A stretch of DNA of 64,000 bases from contig CM018691.1 of assembly GCA_009363875.1 (NCBI GenBank), forward strand, positions 44,141,399 to 44,205,398, written 5' to 3'. Below the pieces are notes generated by a model. That model worked only from the letters and a program-made list of their open reading frames with translations. It searched no databases and was not told the origin of the DNA. Of the stretch, positions 25,451 to 36,537 are shown piece after piece (position 1 is the first letter of the stretch; each line of letters opens with the position of its first letter). The DNA is from Mikania micrantha. Lineage: Eukaryota; Streptophyta; Magnoliopsida; Asterales; Asteraceae. The position numbers were made by a program, and so were the translations under genes.

Positions 25451-26087
25451 TGGGAGTCTGTCAGTGTCAGGAACTTAGGATATTACTAGGAATTATTGTG
25501 AGATAGATGTTGATGGTCTGTTGGTTAAGGTTGGTTTGGATTGACACTTTGGATGATCACACTTGATAAACACTTATAAATTCCCTTATAAAAACATACG
25601 GATTGGACACGTAGGGTGCATAGGATTAATGAACGATATGAGCGATTAGTGATGGAATATGGACTTGGGTGATGATATAGACACTTGATGATAATATAAA
25701 CGCATAGTGATGATACTAACACTTAGTGATGGTATGGACACTTGACAAGAATAAACTATAGGGAAGATATGAACACTTAGTGACAATAAGAGCACTTCGT
25801 GATGATATGAACCCTTAATGATGATTATTGACATTGGAATTGATATGGATTTTAGTGAACTTAGACAATTAAGGGAAACTAATGTCAGGTGAACTTAGAC
25901 ATTAGGCGAGCTTAGAAATAGGCAAGCCTACATGTCAGGTGAACTTAGACATTAGGCAAACCTAAAAGTCCGAGGGAACTAGAGATCACTTCACTCAAAA
26001 TTATCCTACTAAGGATAAGGTTTGTGAAGTGAGATTTATGGTGAACTGCATGACACACTCTACACACTAGCAAGGGCATAATCGTGG

Positions 26088-26171
26088 TGCAATGGAACGG
26101 TGGTGGGACGGTGTAGGGGAGATTGCGATCTACCTCTGCATATGCCCTATATATAAGCTTGTTGCATTGCA
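26088..26171 (+). other. Conserved stem-loop module, E1 leader copy 3
   Basis: Arms TGCAATGGAAC and GTTGCATTGCA pair at 10 of 11 positions. Inner stem AGAT-TGCG-ATCT replaces CAGT-TGCG-ACTG. Core GGTGGTGGGACGG ... CATATGCCCTATATATAAG. Confidence 0.75.
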
Positions 26172-26424
26172 TTGGGAGGTTGTCAGTGTTAGTATAGAGT
26201 GAGGAATGTATAGGACCTAGGAAATAGTTAGTTGACACTAGTTATGACCAACTAGGACACTTAGAATAGTAATAGGAAATTATATACATTTTGAGTTTAA
26301 TGACAGATAGGAGATAAATATAGTTCCTATATGTAATCCTAATTGTCTGAAGAACTCATTTAAACATTGTTTGTATGATTTACGTTGTAAACGGTAGTAA
26401 CATGTTTCTATTTCCTTCAGAAAC

Positions 26425-29400
26425 ATGCCGCCTCGCCGTCACAACGAAGATGACTCGAACAATGGGGAAGCTAACAACAGTAATGCCAACTCTGGCATAC
26501 AAGAGTTAGCCACACTTATCTCTGGATTGGTGAGCCAACTGACTCAGGCTAACCAGAATGCTAACCAGAACCGAGGTGGTGCAAACCAGACAACTTGCAC
26601 ATTCAAACACTTCAATTCCTGCAATCCCCTGAAATTCACGGGTGCTGAATCGGCTACTGGTCTGCTGCAGTGGTTCGAGAGTATGGAGAACACCTTCATC
26701 AACAGAGAATGTCCCGAGAATCTGAAAGTTCGCTATGCCACCAGTGTTTTCCAAAAGAGAGCACTGACTTGGTGGAATGGGGAAAAACGAACTAGGGGAG
26801 TGGATGCTGCCTTAGCACTGACATGGACAGAGGTCAAGAATCTGATGACCACTGAATTCTGTCCTAGAAGCGAGATGAGGAAACTGGAGACTGAGTTCTG
26901 GGAACTCAAACAAGATAGTGGCGAGAACGTCATCTACAATACTCAATTCCATGAGTATAGTCTGCTAGTGCCTCATATGGTGACACCCTTGGAAAGGGCG
27001 ATTGAGAAGTATATCGGCGGGCTGCCGGTACAGATTCAGGATACGGTTTACGGGAGTAATCCCAAAACACTTGAGGCTGCAATCCGATTATCTGCAACTC
27101 TTACTGATAATCACGTTAGGAATGGAACACTTACCCGGAAGGGACACAAGAAGACTGACACCAAGACTACTGCAAAGGAAGTCAAAACTGAAGTCAAGTC
27201 TGAAGCCGCTAGTTCATCGAAAAGTAACAACAAGAAGAGAAAGAATCGGAACTTCATGGTCACTGTACCTGCTGCAAAGTCTGCGCAGCAATCATCAAAC
27301 AATTCAACTGCCAGGAATTTCACTGGGAACACTCCTCAGTGTAACACCTGCCGTTATCATCACACACCAAATTTGCCATGTCGCGTCTGCAACAACTGCG
27401 GCAAGTTTGGTCACTTTGCTAATGTTTGTCGGAGTGCACAGCAAGCACAAAGGTTGCAACATGCACCGCTTGCACTGCCAGCTCCTCATGCACAACCTAT
27501 ACCAGCTGTACCCGTTCGCCAGGTACCTCAGGCACAGGCAAGAGCCTGTTATGAGTGTGGTGAAGTGGGTCATTTCAAGAATCAATGCCCAAAGTTGACC
27601 GGGAATAATCAAAGGGTGGCAAGAGGCCGGGCTTTTCAACTGAATGCTCCAGCTGCTCAAGCCAACCAGGATGTGGTCAACGGTACATTTCTGATCAACA
27701 ACTCTTATGCATCTGTCTTATTTGATTCTGGTGCCGATAGGAGTTTCGTTTCATATGATTTTGAATGCTTGCTTGGTAGAACACGTACATACTTAGATAA
27801 ACCGTTCAATGTGGAGGTGGCTGACGGAAACACTATTGATATTGACACTATTATCGTTGGATGTACGGTGAACTTAAATGATCACGTTTTCCCAATTGAT
27901 CTCATACCTATGCATCTTGGTAGCTTCGATGTTATCATAGGCATGGATTGGTTAGCCACCCACAGAGCGGAGATTGTTTGTCATGAGAAATATATTCGTA
28001 TTCCTTTACCTTCGGGTGAAACCTTGAGAATATTTGGAGAAACTGCTAGCAAAGGTCTTAAGCTGATGTCATGCACTAAAGCACATAAGTACCTTAGGAA
28101 GAAATGTATAGCCTTCTTAGCACACATTGTGGAGAAGAAAGAGAAAGAAAAGAGAATTGAAGATGTTCCGGTGATACGAGATTTTCCAGAAGTTTTTCCA
28201 GACGATTTACCGGGTCTTCCACCAGAACGCCAAGTTGAGTTCCGGATCGATTTAGTACCTGGTGCGAACCCAGTAGCCAAAGCTCCCTACAGACTTGCGC
28301 CTTCGGAGTTGCAAGAATTGGCGAGCCAACTGCAAGAACTTACCGATAAAGGATTCATTCGCCCGAGCCATTCACCATGGGGTGCACCGGTCCTGTTTGT
28401 CAAGAAGAAGGACGGGTCATTCCGAATGTGCATCGACTACCGCGAGTTGAACAAACTTACAATCAAGAATCGATATCCACTGCCGCGTATCGATGATCTC
28501 TTCGATCAGCTTCAAGGCTCGGCATGGTTTTCAAAGATCGATCTTAGGTCTGGGTATCATCAGCTTCGCGTACATGATGATGATATTCCCAAGACAGCTT
28601 TTAGAACCAGATATGGCCATTATGAATTTTTGGTAATGCCTTTCGGCCTTACCAATGCACCTGCGGTTTTCATGGACCTCATGAACCGAGTTTGCAGGCC
28701 ATACTTGGATAAATTTGTGATAGTATTCATTGATGATATTCTGATCTACTCAAAGACTAAGGAAGAACACGAGAAACACCTTAAGTTGGTTTTGGAGATC
28801 CTAAGAGAGGAGCGGCTGTATGCCAAATTCTCTAAATGTGAATTTTGGCTTAAAGAAGTTCAATTCTTGGGACACATAGTCAACGAATACGGTGTTCACG
28901 TGGATCCTGCAAAGATTGATGCTGTGAAGAATTGGAGTACGCCGAAGACACCGACGGAGGTTCGATCGTTTCTTGGACTTGCCGGTTATTATCGGCGGTT
29001 CATATCGAACTTCTCCAGGATTGCTGTCCCTCTCACTGCTTTGACTCAGAAGAATAGGCCATATGAGTGGGGACCAAAGCAAGAAGAGGCATTTCAGACC
29101 TTGAAGCAGAAACTTTGTGATGCTCCTGTTTTGACACTGCCTGATGGAAATGATGATTTTGTGGTTTATTGTGATGCATCCAACTTAGGTCTCGGTTGTG
29201 TTCTCATGCAACGGGGAAAGGTTGTGGCTTATGCATCAAGACAATTGAAGATTCACGAAAAGAACTACACCACACACGACTTGGAACTTGGCGCAGTCGT
29301 GTTTGCTTTGAAGATATGGAGACACTATCTTTATGGCACTAAGTGTGTAGTGTTCACTGATCATAAAAGCTTGCAACATATTCTCAATCAGAAAGAGCTC

Positions 29401-30987
29401 AATATGAGACAACGGAGATGGGTTGAACTGTTGAATGATTATGACTGTGAAATTCGCTACCATCCTGGTAAAGCGAATGTAGTAGCAGATGCGCTTAGTC
29501 GCAAAAGTCAAGTTCAGATCCATAGTGTCCGAGTGCACACTAACCTCCGTAATGATGTTCTCACAGCCCAACAACTCTCATTAGCTCAGGATAACTTGAA
29601 AAATGAGATGTCTTGCGGGGCTGAAATCTTATTGGAAACTAAGGATGACGGTTTGATGTATTACTTGAATCGGTTGTGGATACCGAACAGGGGTGATCTT
29701 AGGGTGCTGATTATGGATGAAGCTCATAAGTCTCGTTATTCAATCCATCCAGGTGCTGACAAGATGTATCAAGACCTTAGGGGCTTGTACTGGTGGCCTG
29801 GAATGAAGAAGGATATTGCTGAATATGTGTCTAAGTGCCTTAACTGTGCTAAAGTCAAGGCAGAACATCAGCGACCTTCGGGATTGTTACTACAACCAGA
29901 AATACCGATGTGGAAGTGGGAGAATATCTCCATGGATTTCATTACTAAACTCCCACGAACCGCAAACGGTAAAGATAGTATTTGGGTGATAGTTGATAGA
30001 TTAACCAAGTCGGCTCATTTCTTACCGATACGTGAGACTTACCCTGTGCGGAAGTTAGCTCGTATTTACATTGATGAGATCGTTAGTCGACATGGTATTC
30101 CCTTAAGCATAATATCGGACCGTGATGCTCGCTTCACGGCACGATTTTGGGAATCACTTCATGAAGCTTTTGGAACAAGACTGGATCTTAGCACTGCTTA
30201 TCATCCACAAACGGATGGTCAAACGGAGCGAACGATTCAGACATTGGAAGACATGTTAAGAGCTTGTGTCATCGATTTTGGTGGCAATTGGGATAGCCAT
30301 CTACCATTGGTTGAGTTCTCGTATAACAACAGTTATCACGCGAGCATTGGTATGGCGCCGTTCGAAGCTCTTTATGGCAGGAAATGTCGGTCACCTATTT
30401 GTTGGACCGAGGTCGGCGATTCGCAGATCACTGGTCCCGAGATTATTCAGGAAACGACGGACAAGATCCGCCAGATCCGTGACAATCTGTTAGCTGCTCG
30501 CAGTCGACAGAAAAGCTACGCGGATAAGCGAAGAAAACCTTTGGAGTTTGAAGTGGGGGATATGGTATTGCTCAAAGTATCGCCTTGGAAGGGCGTTGTT
30601 CGATTCGGAAAGAAGGGGAAGCTTGCTCCACGATACGTAGGCCCTTTTAAGATCCTTGAACGGATCGGGAAGGTTGCTTACAAATTGGAACTTCCTTCTG
30701 AACTTAGTAATGTGCACCCGACGTTTCATGTGTCCAATCTGAGAAAGTGCTTAGCTGATCAAGATCTTCAGGTACCTCTCGATGACATCCGCATCGATGA
30801 TACCATGCACTTTGTTGAAAAACCAGTGGAGATAATGGATCGCGAGATTAAACAGCTCAAACGCAGTAGAATTCCAATTGTCAAAGTACGTTGGGAATCG
30901 AAGCGGGGTCCAGAATTCACATGGGAGCGGGAAGATCAGATGAAGCTTAAGTACCCACATTTATTTACTACGGTCACTCCAAGTTGA
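26425..30987 (+). CDS. Gag-Pol polyprotein of E1 (Ty3/gypsy chromovirus, Tekay-like)
   Basis: 1520 residues, one frame, no stops. Gag domain about 55-240. Two CCHC zinc knuckles (CNNCGKFGHFANVC near 322, CYECGEVGHFKNQC near 375). Aspartic protease with DSGA near 434. Reverse transcriptase about 590-800, with DLRSGYHQL and catalytic FIDD near 768. RNase H about 905-1040 (YCDAS near 914, TDHKSLQ near 980). Integrase with HHCC zinc site about 1100-1150 and a D,D-35-E core (MDFITKL near 1170, ISDRDARF near 1230, DGQTERT near 1265). The C-terminal tail (RIPIVKVRWE ... EFTWERED, about 1478-1510) has the chromodomain-like form typical of this clade. The product packages RNA, copies it to DNA and integrates it in the nucleus. 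The start ATG-CCG-CCT is shared with E2. All catalytic motifs are intact. Confidence 0.97.
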   Translation: MPPRRHNEDDSNNGEANNSNANSGIQELATLISGLVSQLTQANQNANQNRGGANQTTCTFKHFNSCNPLKFTGAESATGLLQWFESMENTFINRECPENLKVRYATSVFQKRALTWWNGEKRTRGVDAALALTWTEVKNLMTTEFCPRSEMRKLETEFWELKQDSGENVIYNTQFHEYSLLVPHMVTPLERAIEKYIGGLPVQIQDTVYGSNPKTLEAAIRLSATLTDNHVRNGTLTRKGHKKTDTKTTAKEVKTEVKSEAASSSKSNNKKRKNRNFMVTVPAAKSAQQSSNNSTARNFTGNTPQCNTCRYHHTPNLPCRVCNNCGKFGHFANVCRSAQQAQRLQHAPLALPAPHAQPIPAVPVRQVPQAQARACYECGEVGHFKNQCPKLTGNNQRVARGRAFQLNAPAAQANQDVVNGTFLINNSYASVLFDSGADRSFVSYDFECLLGRTRTYLDKPFNVEVADGNTIDIDTIIVGCTVNLNDHVFPIDLIPMHLGSFDVIIGMDWLATHRAEIVCHEKYIRIPLPSGETLRIFGETASKGLKLMSCTKAHKYLRKKCIAFLAHIVEKKEKEKRIEDVPVIRDFPEVFPDDLPGLPPERQVEFRIDLVPGANPVAKAPYRLAPSELQELASQLQELTDKGFIRPSHSPWGAPVLFVKKKDGSFRMCIDYRELNKLTIKNRYPLPRIDDLFDQLQGSAWFSKIDLRSGYHQLRVHDDDIPKTAFRTRYGHYEFLVMPFGLTNAPAVFMDLMNRVCRPYLDKFVIVFIDDILIYSKTKEEHEKHLKLVLEILREERLYAKFSKCEFWLKEVQFLGHIVNEYGVHVDPAKIDAVKNWSTPKTPTEVRSFLGLAGYYRRFISNFSRIAVPLTALTQKNRPYEWGPKQEEAFQTLKQKLCDAPVLTLPDGNDDFVVYCDASNLGLGCVLMQRGKVVAYASRQLKIHEKNYTTHDLELGAVVFALKIWRHYLYGTKCVVFTDHKSLQHILNQKELNMRQRRWVELLNDYDCEIRYHPGKANVVADALSRKSQVQIHSVRVHTNLRNDVLTAQQLSLAQDNLKNEMSCGAEILLETKDDGLMYYLNRLWIPNRGDLRVLIMDEAHKSRYSIHPGADKMYQDLRGLYWWPGMKKDIAEYVSKCLNCAKVKAEHQRPSGLLLQPEIPMWKWENISMDFITKLPRTANGKDSIWVIVDRLTKSAHFLPIRETYPVRKLARIYIDEIVSRHGIPLSIISDRDARFTARFWESLHEAFGTRLDLSTAYHPQTDGQTERTIQTLEDMLRACVIDFGGNWDSHLPLVEFSYNNSYHASIGMAPFEALYGRKCRSPICWTEVGDSQITGPEIIQETTDKIRQIRDNLLAARSRQKSYADKRRKPLEFEVGDMVLLKVSPWKGVVRFGKKGKLAPRYVGPFKILERIGKVAYKLELPSELSNVHPTFHVSNLRKCLADQDLQVPLDDIRIDDTMHFVEKPVEIMDREIKQLKRSRIPIVKVRWESKRGPEFTWEREDQMKLKYPHLFTTVTPS

Positions 30988-31021
30988 ATTTCGGGACGAA
31001 ATTCCTTTAACTAGGGGAGAC
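30987..31021 (+). other. Pre-PPT palindrome and polypurine tract of E1
   Basis: AATTTCGGGACGAAATT (30987-31003) is a perfect 7-bp inverted repeat around GGA that starts at the last base of the stop codon. CTAGGGGAGAC follows immediately before the LTR and would prime plus-strand DNA. The same arrangement occurs in E2 and E3. Confidence 0.9.
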
Positions 31022-34000
31022 TGTAACATCACTGTACTTTCAGTTGTCCGTACGTCCGTACATCCGTACGATTGTACTGTTACGACTGGAGATTTATTTA
31101 TTATGAATGAGTATGAAATTATTGATTTACATTACTGATATTATCACTATTATTGGTATACATGATTATAATTTATTATACGCGTAAACCACGGGAAGTT
31201 TAGCTGTAATTCAACTAAACAGACCCGTAGTGTTTATCGCGGTTACTTATCACTGATAATGATGGATTATTGATCTGGGAATGGATTGAGATGGAATTGG
31301 GAGTTTGTTTGAGTCTGGTTACTAAACGTAGTCAAGGACCCATGGCCATGGTTTATCGAAATAGCGGTGGGACGGTGGCTAGGGCAGTTGCGACTGACCC
31401 TTACATATGCCCTATATATATGCATATTTCGGTCTATCATGGATGTGTCAGTGACTAGGGTTTAGTGGGTTTTTGGTTTGGGAAATGATAATATCAAAGT
31501 TATTAAAGAATGGGAATTAATTACGCGAAGTGAGGTTACGAATGCTATTTAATCGTGAATATTAATTTAGGAATATTAACTTAATAATGTATTCGCGCGA
31601 GTGACGATTCACGCGAATATAATTATTAGGAATAATATTCTAAAACGATATTCCATAAATCATAGATCAAATCGAAATGCGATACGAGCATCGGATTCGC
31701 AAAGGTGACGATCTTTACGAATACGTACGCGAGTAACGCGTTTCGACAAGATATGTAAATAATATTTAATGATATTAAATTAATGATTGTGAACTTAAAA
31801 CGTTTATTAGGAATCACAACCTAAAATGTTTTCGAATAAATTAATTTATTTAAATAATTATTTAACGAAAACCGAAAACGGAATTTATTTTACGGAACAA
31901 TTTATTTAAGCTTATTTTAATTAAACAAAACTAATTTATTTAAAACGGGTTATGGTTTTAAATATGTTACGTTAGAAAACCGAGCATTTTATTTATTATT
32001 ATCGCGATAAAAACGAGACCGAGCACGTAAAGATAACGCGCATTATAAGAAAGAATTTCTTCTTTCTTTTTCATTTCAACAAATTACTCTCTCTCTCTAA
32101 AAAACACACACCCACATTCTCTCTACCTTCTCACTAGTTTTTCTTGATCATTACTCCACGAAATCGAGGGATCTTGGTGTCCACACGTTCGTGTGAACGA
32201 GAGCTACAAGAGGATACAAAGAAGTCAAGCTTTAGATCGAGTTTGTGAGGTATGTAGACGTTTTTATTTTCGGTTTTCATTTAGGTATCTAGAATCGGTT
32301 GATGTTATTACCCCTTAAACGATTTTAGGGTTCTAGATGGGAAATCGAGTTGTGGTTGTAATCATGGAAGCCATTAACGACCTTAAACCTGCAAAAACTT
32401 GAAGTTGAAGGTGATGAGCTGATGGTTCGTGACACAGACCAAGGGCCGAACCCTGTAGCTCACCCGGACGAACCCTAGCTGGGCGGGAACAAGGGTGGCG
32501 AACTATTGTTTCAGCCGAACCCTAGATGAAACGAACCTCCTTGTTCCTTCTTGCCACGAACCCTGAAAAGTCATGGCCGAACCCTGGCCAATTGCAGGTG
32601 GTTCCAGCCGAACCCTGCATGCTCACTATGGTCGAACCTTTTCTTGTCACGAACCCAGCGAACCCAGCGAACCCTCGGCAGACCTTAAGCTTCTACGAAC
32701 CATATGGGCTTAGCCGAACCCTAGTTACACCGAACCATTTGGTTTGGGACACGAATCTTGATGAGTAAACCCTACTAAGCGAACCTAGCCACATAGATTC
32801 TAACTGCCGAACCCTAGTCACCTTAAGAGCCGAACCCTATGCCATAACATTAACAGGTTCGCTGCCCTAGAGGCTATTCAAACCCAAACGAACCTAAGCT
32901 AGGGTTAAGGGGAAGATTAAGAACTAGGAGAGATTAAGGATAACCATGCATGCATAATTGATAATAGTCACCACCTTTTACTTGACTATATATACATATA
33001 TAATTATGTAGACTCATTATGAAATGTAAACTTGGGAAGAAATAACTTAAACATAAATTGTTTTAAATATGGATTTGAATTAAGTGATATGAATCATGGT
33101 GGTTGATTTATTGAAGGCATGCATGTGTATCTTTAAAGATAAGGATTAATAAAGAAAATAACCTTGGTTAACAAGCGGGGATCATACACACAAGTTTTCA
33201 ATTAAACATTATTAAGTTATAGTTGAAAACTTAGGAGTCTAAGATGCATTTTGCGTTGATCACTTATTAAGGATTTTTGGTTATCACTTAAACTAACAAG
33301 TTTGGATGATTTTCTTGTGATAATCATTTCAAAGTTTCAAGTGTACAACTTAACTTAGAATAAAGAAACTAAGTTAAAACGACATTGTGATTAAGAATAA
33401 ACACTTACGACTAACTAAGTTGAAATACTACTCATATACTTATGAACACGAAAACACGCGCTAATTGCAGATAATTGAGTGGATCTTGAGATTTATTTAC
33501 GCGAGCGCGCATACTTCTAAAACATTGAATCTCAGGACTACAGGTGAGTTTTCATAACCTCCCTTTCTTTAAACTGTTTTAGTTTTAAAACTCGGAGGTG
33601 AAACATGTATACCGGTTTAAATATTATTTCGATAACACAAGGATAATACCTGTTTATCATTATGATATTCATATTATGGATTATCACTGATTTTTCATTA
33701 TTATTTATCCGTGTAAATATTGTTATTGATTTCGGTCAATAACAAAGATTACATGTATTGTCACGTGGATGAGTTCCACATCCGTGAATCATTGCCTTTG
33801 ACTTCGGTTGATTGCTTTGACTTCATGTATTGTCACGTGGATGAGTTCCACATCCGTGAATCATTGCCTTTGACTTCGGTTGATTGCTTTGACTTCATGT
33901 ATTGTCACGTGGATGAGTTCCACATCCGTGAATCATTGCTTTTGACTTCGGTTAAATGCTTTGGATTCATGTATTGTCACGTGGTTAGCGACCACTCCAT

Positions 34001-34708
34001 GATTCATGTATCTAACTCATGTTAAATACATAAGGAATCATGTATAGTCACGAACATTGATTGAGAATATGATTGATTGAGTTTGGTTGATTTGTTGTGG
34101 ATTGATTGCCTATATTTGATTATGATTATTTGTGATTGGCTATGATTGATTTGGTTATGTGGTTATGTGATTGTGTATGTGTTTGGTTGTTGAGTTGATG
34201 GATGTGTGTTGGATTATCTCATACAGGTATTCATATGGATTTTCTCAAGAAGATCATAAGTTTTATACTCGTTTTAAAACAAAGCATTTTATAAAACCCC
34301 TTTTAAGTATAAACTTTCAAACTCATTTTTACTAAAACATTTTTGAATATAAAAACTTATGATTACTCACCAACTACTTTTGTAGTTGACACTTGATTTC
34401 TTACATGTTTCAGGTGATGGAGACAAGTAGGATGAAGAGGATGATCTCTTCTATTTTGGACATCATCATCATATAGGATTCTCGGACTTAGTTAATTAAC
34501 TAAATTTCTGGCGATTAGAGTTTAGTTAGTTTAACTAAATCTTTTGTGTATTTGATGTATTTGATTCATGATGAACATGATTTTTGTGTAATTATTGTGG
34601 TTGATTAAATGATATATGATGACATGATTTAGATGCCCATGAGCTTGTGAACAATCTACACATCCCTCGTGGCATCCCGATGATTCCGCCGTCGGTCGGG
34701 GTGTTACA
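31022..34708 (+). mobile_element. E1 3' LTR
   Basis: 3687 bp, identical to the 5' LTR except for a 1-bp deletion near 32100. It contains the same modules: stem-loop 31346-31442, CGAACC array 32441-32896, 72-bp repeats from 33752 with G-boxes at 33762, 33834, 33906 and 33978, CTCACCAAC block 34366-34416. Confidence 0.95.
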
Positions 34709-34713
34709 AAAAG
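34709..34713. repeat. E1 target-site duplication, right
   Basis: AAAAG, identical to 21205-21209. Confidence 0.9.
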
Positions 34714-35090
34714 GATATCCTAAAGTCCCGACATGTACAATAGACCTTAAAGGTCAAGCTGATATGGGCACATCATAAAGTCCCGACACATAAAGGGAGA
34801 CTCATTTGGGTCAAGCCTGATATGGGCCACGTGTGAGACGATACAAATTGGACACCACCAACAACTAAGAACAAGTGATTGAGTTAATCAGGACCCAATC
34901 ATTAAGTCTTAGTTGTATTAAATGTTTATTTATTAATTTATGTAAGCATTTAATATCATATTTCTACAAATGCTATGAGTGATCATAATTGTGTGATGAA
35001 CTCAGGAAACTGATAGAATTTCAATTTGTGGAACTCAAAAACTATTATGACGATGAGTGGAATGGAATGCTTAATTATCACTAACAACTA

Positions 35091-35192
35091 TATGTTAAGA
35101 AGTCCGGTATGTAGTGGGACAGTGGCTGGGCGGGCGGTAAGTTCTACCCCTATATATGCCCTATATATAAGCATACTTGATTGGATAACATA
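35091..35192 (+). other. Conserved stem-loop module, solo LTR S copy 1
   Basis: Arms TATGTTA..GGTATG and CATAC..TAACATA pair at both ends (7 and 5 bp) around an internal mismatch. Core GTAGTGGGACAGTGGCTGGG ... TATATGCCCTATATATAAGC. Confidence 0.65.
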
Positions 35193-35313
35193 GGTGGTTG
35201 TTGATGAGGTTAAGGTTGTCATTTCGGGTGATCATTGTAAGTAGATTTTAAGGTTATTCAAACGTTGTGAATCAAAAGTATGGTATGAAACGCTTAATTA
35301 TCACCAGGAACAA

Positions 35314-35414
35314 TATGTCATGTGGTTTGGTATGTGGTGGGACGGTGGATGGGCTGGAGGTAAGCTTGACCCTACATATGCCCTATATATAAGCATACTG
35401 AATTAGATGGTATA
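35314..35414 (+). other. Conserved stem-loop module, solo LTR S copy 2
   Basis: Arm GGTTTGGTATG pairs with CATACTGAATT over 11 positions using G.U pairs. Core GTGGTGGGACGGTGGATGGG ... CATATGCCCTATATATAAGC. Confidence 0.65.
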
Positions 35415-35889
35415 GGTGGTTAATGGTGAGGTTAAGGTTGTCATTCGGACAGGTTTATTCAAATTCATTTCGAAAACAAAACTATATGAACTCACCAACC
35501 ATGTGTTGACTTGATCTTTTTGCATGACTTCTCAGGTGACGAACATGTCTGACTAAGAAGTTATTTCTTTTGACTAGGATGCTAGATAGAGGACCTAGTA
35601 TTTTGTACGTGCATATATTTGAACATCATTATAAAAATTATTTTGTATATCTTGTGCAGATACAAGATAGAAAAATTATGATGTTGATAGTAGATTTACA
35701 TTGTTAAATTATGAACAAAACTGATATAATTTAACTTTGTAATTCTATTTTATTTCGCATTTTCTCATTATATATATCATGTGCAATGTAAAGAATCTGA
35801 TCATCACAATTATCATTCTCAATATCGCGTCTCGGGACAATTCCGCCTGACGGGACACACGATCCGGCCCGTCGGCTCGGGGTGTGACT

Positions 35890-36182
35890 TTTTCAAACTC
35901 AAATAATTTTTGCAGGTAGAAAGTGATGATTGGTGAGATTGCACGTTCAGGCACTTGTAAATAAATAACTCAGTTTGTGTCGTGTGTTTAGGTTGTAAAC
36001 TATAATTGTTGTCTTGTAATAACGTTACCCATGTAATTTAATATCTTTAAATTAATCTGTGTGTGGTGATACCGGATCAAGTAAGTTGCACCCCATCTCT
36101 AAGACATCACCACTATGCTTCCGCAACCTTCTCAGAGGGATCAATGACATCATCAATAGGTGAAGAGAGATGGGGGTGTGAT
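35890..36182 (+). mobile_element. E3 5' LTR, right end
   Basis: Continues the LTR after solo LTR S and ends AGATGGGGGTGTGATA, comparable with GAGATGGAGTGTGACA at the end of the 3' LTR (59126). Confidence 0.75.
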
Positions 36183-36186
36183 AGGG

Positions 36187-36200
36187 TGGTATCAAAGCCA
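36187..36200 (+). other. E3 primer binding site (tRNA-iMet type)
   Basis: TGGTATCAAAGCCA, one mismatch from the initiator-Met primer site, five bases after the LTR end. Confidence 0.8.
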
Positions 36201-36537
36201 CATGTTATAGAAATTTAGGTTGACTTAGAGACCTAGACTATAACCATAGGCTCGTATAGTGTCACTGAGTGGACCGAACATAACTAAAGAACAAAACTTG
36301 TTTTTTTTTGAGCCAGAATAAACGAGTGGTACAAATTACAGTTAAGACTGTCCAGCACAACTGGAATTTGCAACACGTGTGCGTTTGTAGTAAATTTCAA
36401 TACAAGCATAACAATAATAATAGTAATGATGAATAGTTGTTTTAAAATAGGAACATATATCATAAAATGGTTGCCTTGAATATTATTGTTGAATGCTCTT
36501 TTCATAGTATTGATCTGGTAATTTTGTTTGTATAGCG
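36201..36537 (+). other. E3 leader, first part
   Basis: No plus-strand coding potential. The minus-strand ORF of 128 codons over 36284-36670 shows no known domain and partly overlaps the relic frame downstream, so I do not call it. Confidence 0.5.

Larger units (their letters stand above)
24917..26424 (+). other. E1 untranslated leader
   Basis: About 1.5 kb without coding potential on the plus strand. It holds three stem-loop modules (25137, 25364, 26088). It also holds a run of degenerate 22-nt units around GATGATATGAACACTTAGTG (25540-25830) and two copies of GTCAGGTGAACTTAGACATT (25884, 25936). Minus-strand ORFs here are repeat products. Confidence 0.8.
21210..34708 (+). mobile_element. 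E1: complete, young Tekay-type chromovirus (13.5 kb)
   Basis: LTRs 21210-24897 and 31022-34708, both TGTAACATCA ... GGGGTGTTACA; iMet primer site; 1520-codon gag-pol; purine tract; 5-bp duplication AAAAG. The LTRs differ in my reading only by one base in an A/CA tract (near 22287 and 32100). All structural parts needed for autonomous retrotransposition are present and intact. LTRs of 3.7 kb are long for Ty3/gypsy but usual for Tekay/Del. Inserted in solo LTR S. Confidence 0.95.
18373..35889 (+). mobile_element. S: solo chromovirus LTR split by E1
   Basis: Starts TGTAATATCAGTGCCGGAAA (compare E2 LTR TGTAACACCAGTGCCGGACG) and ends GGCTCGGGGTGTGACT, the last base presumably mutated from A. The two pieces (18373-21209, 34714-35889) total about 4.0 kb, like solo LTR R (4010 bp). 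Flanked by CTTTC (18368) and TTTTC (35890), a 5-bp duplication with one mismatch. No primer site follows, hence solo. It carries a CCGAAT/ATTCGCATGG-rich array (19330-19640) and two stem-loop modules (35091, 35314). Confidence 0.75.
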
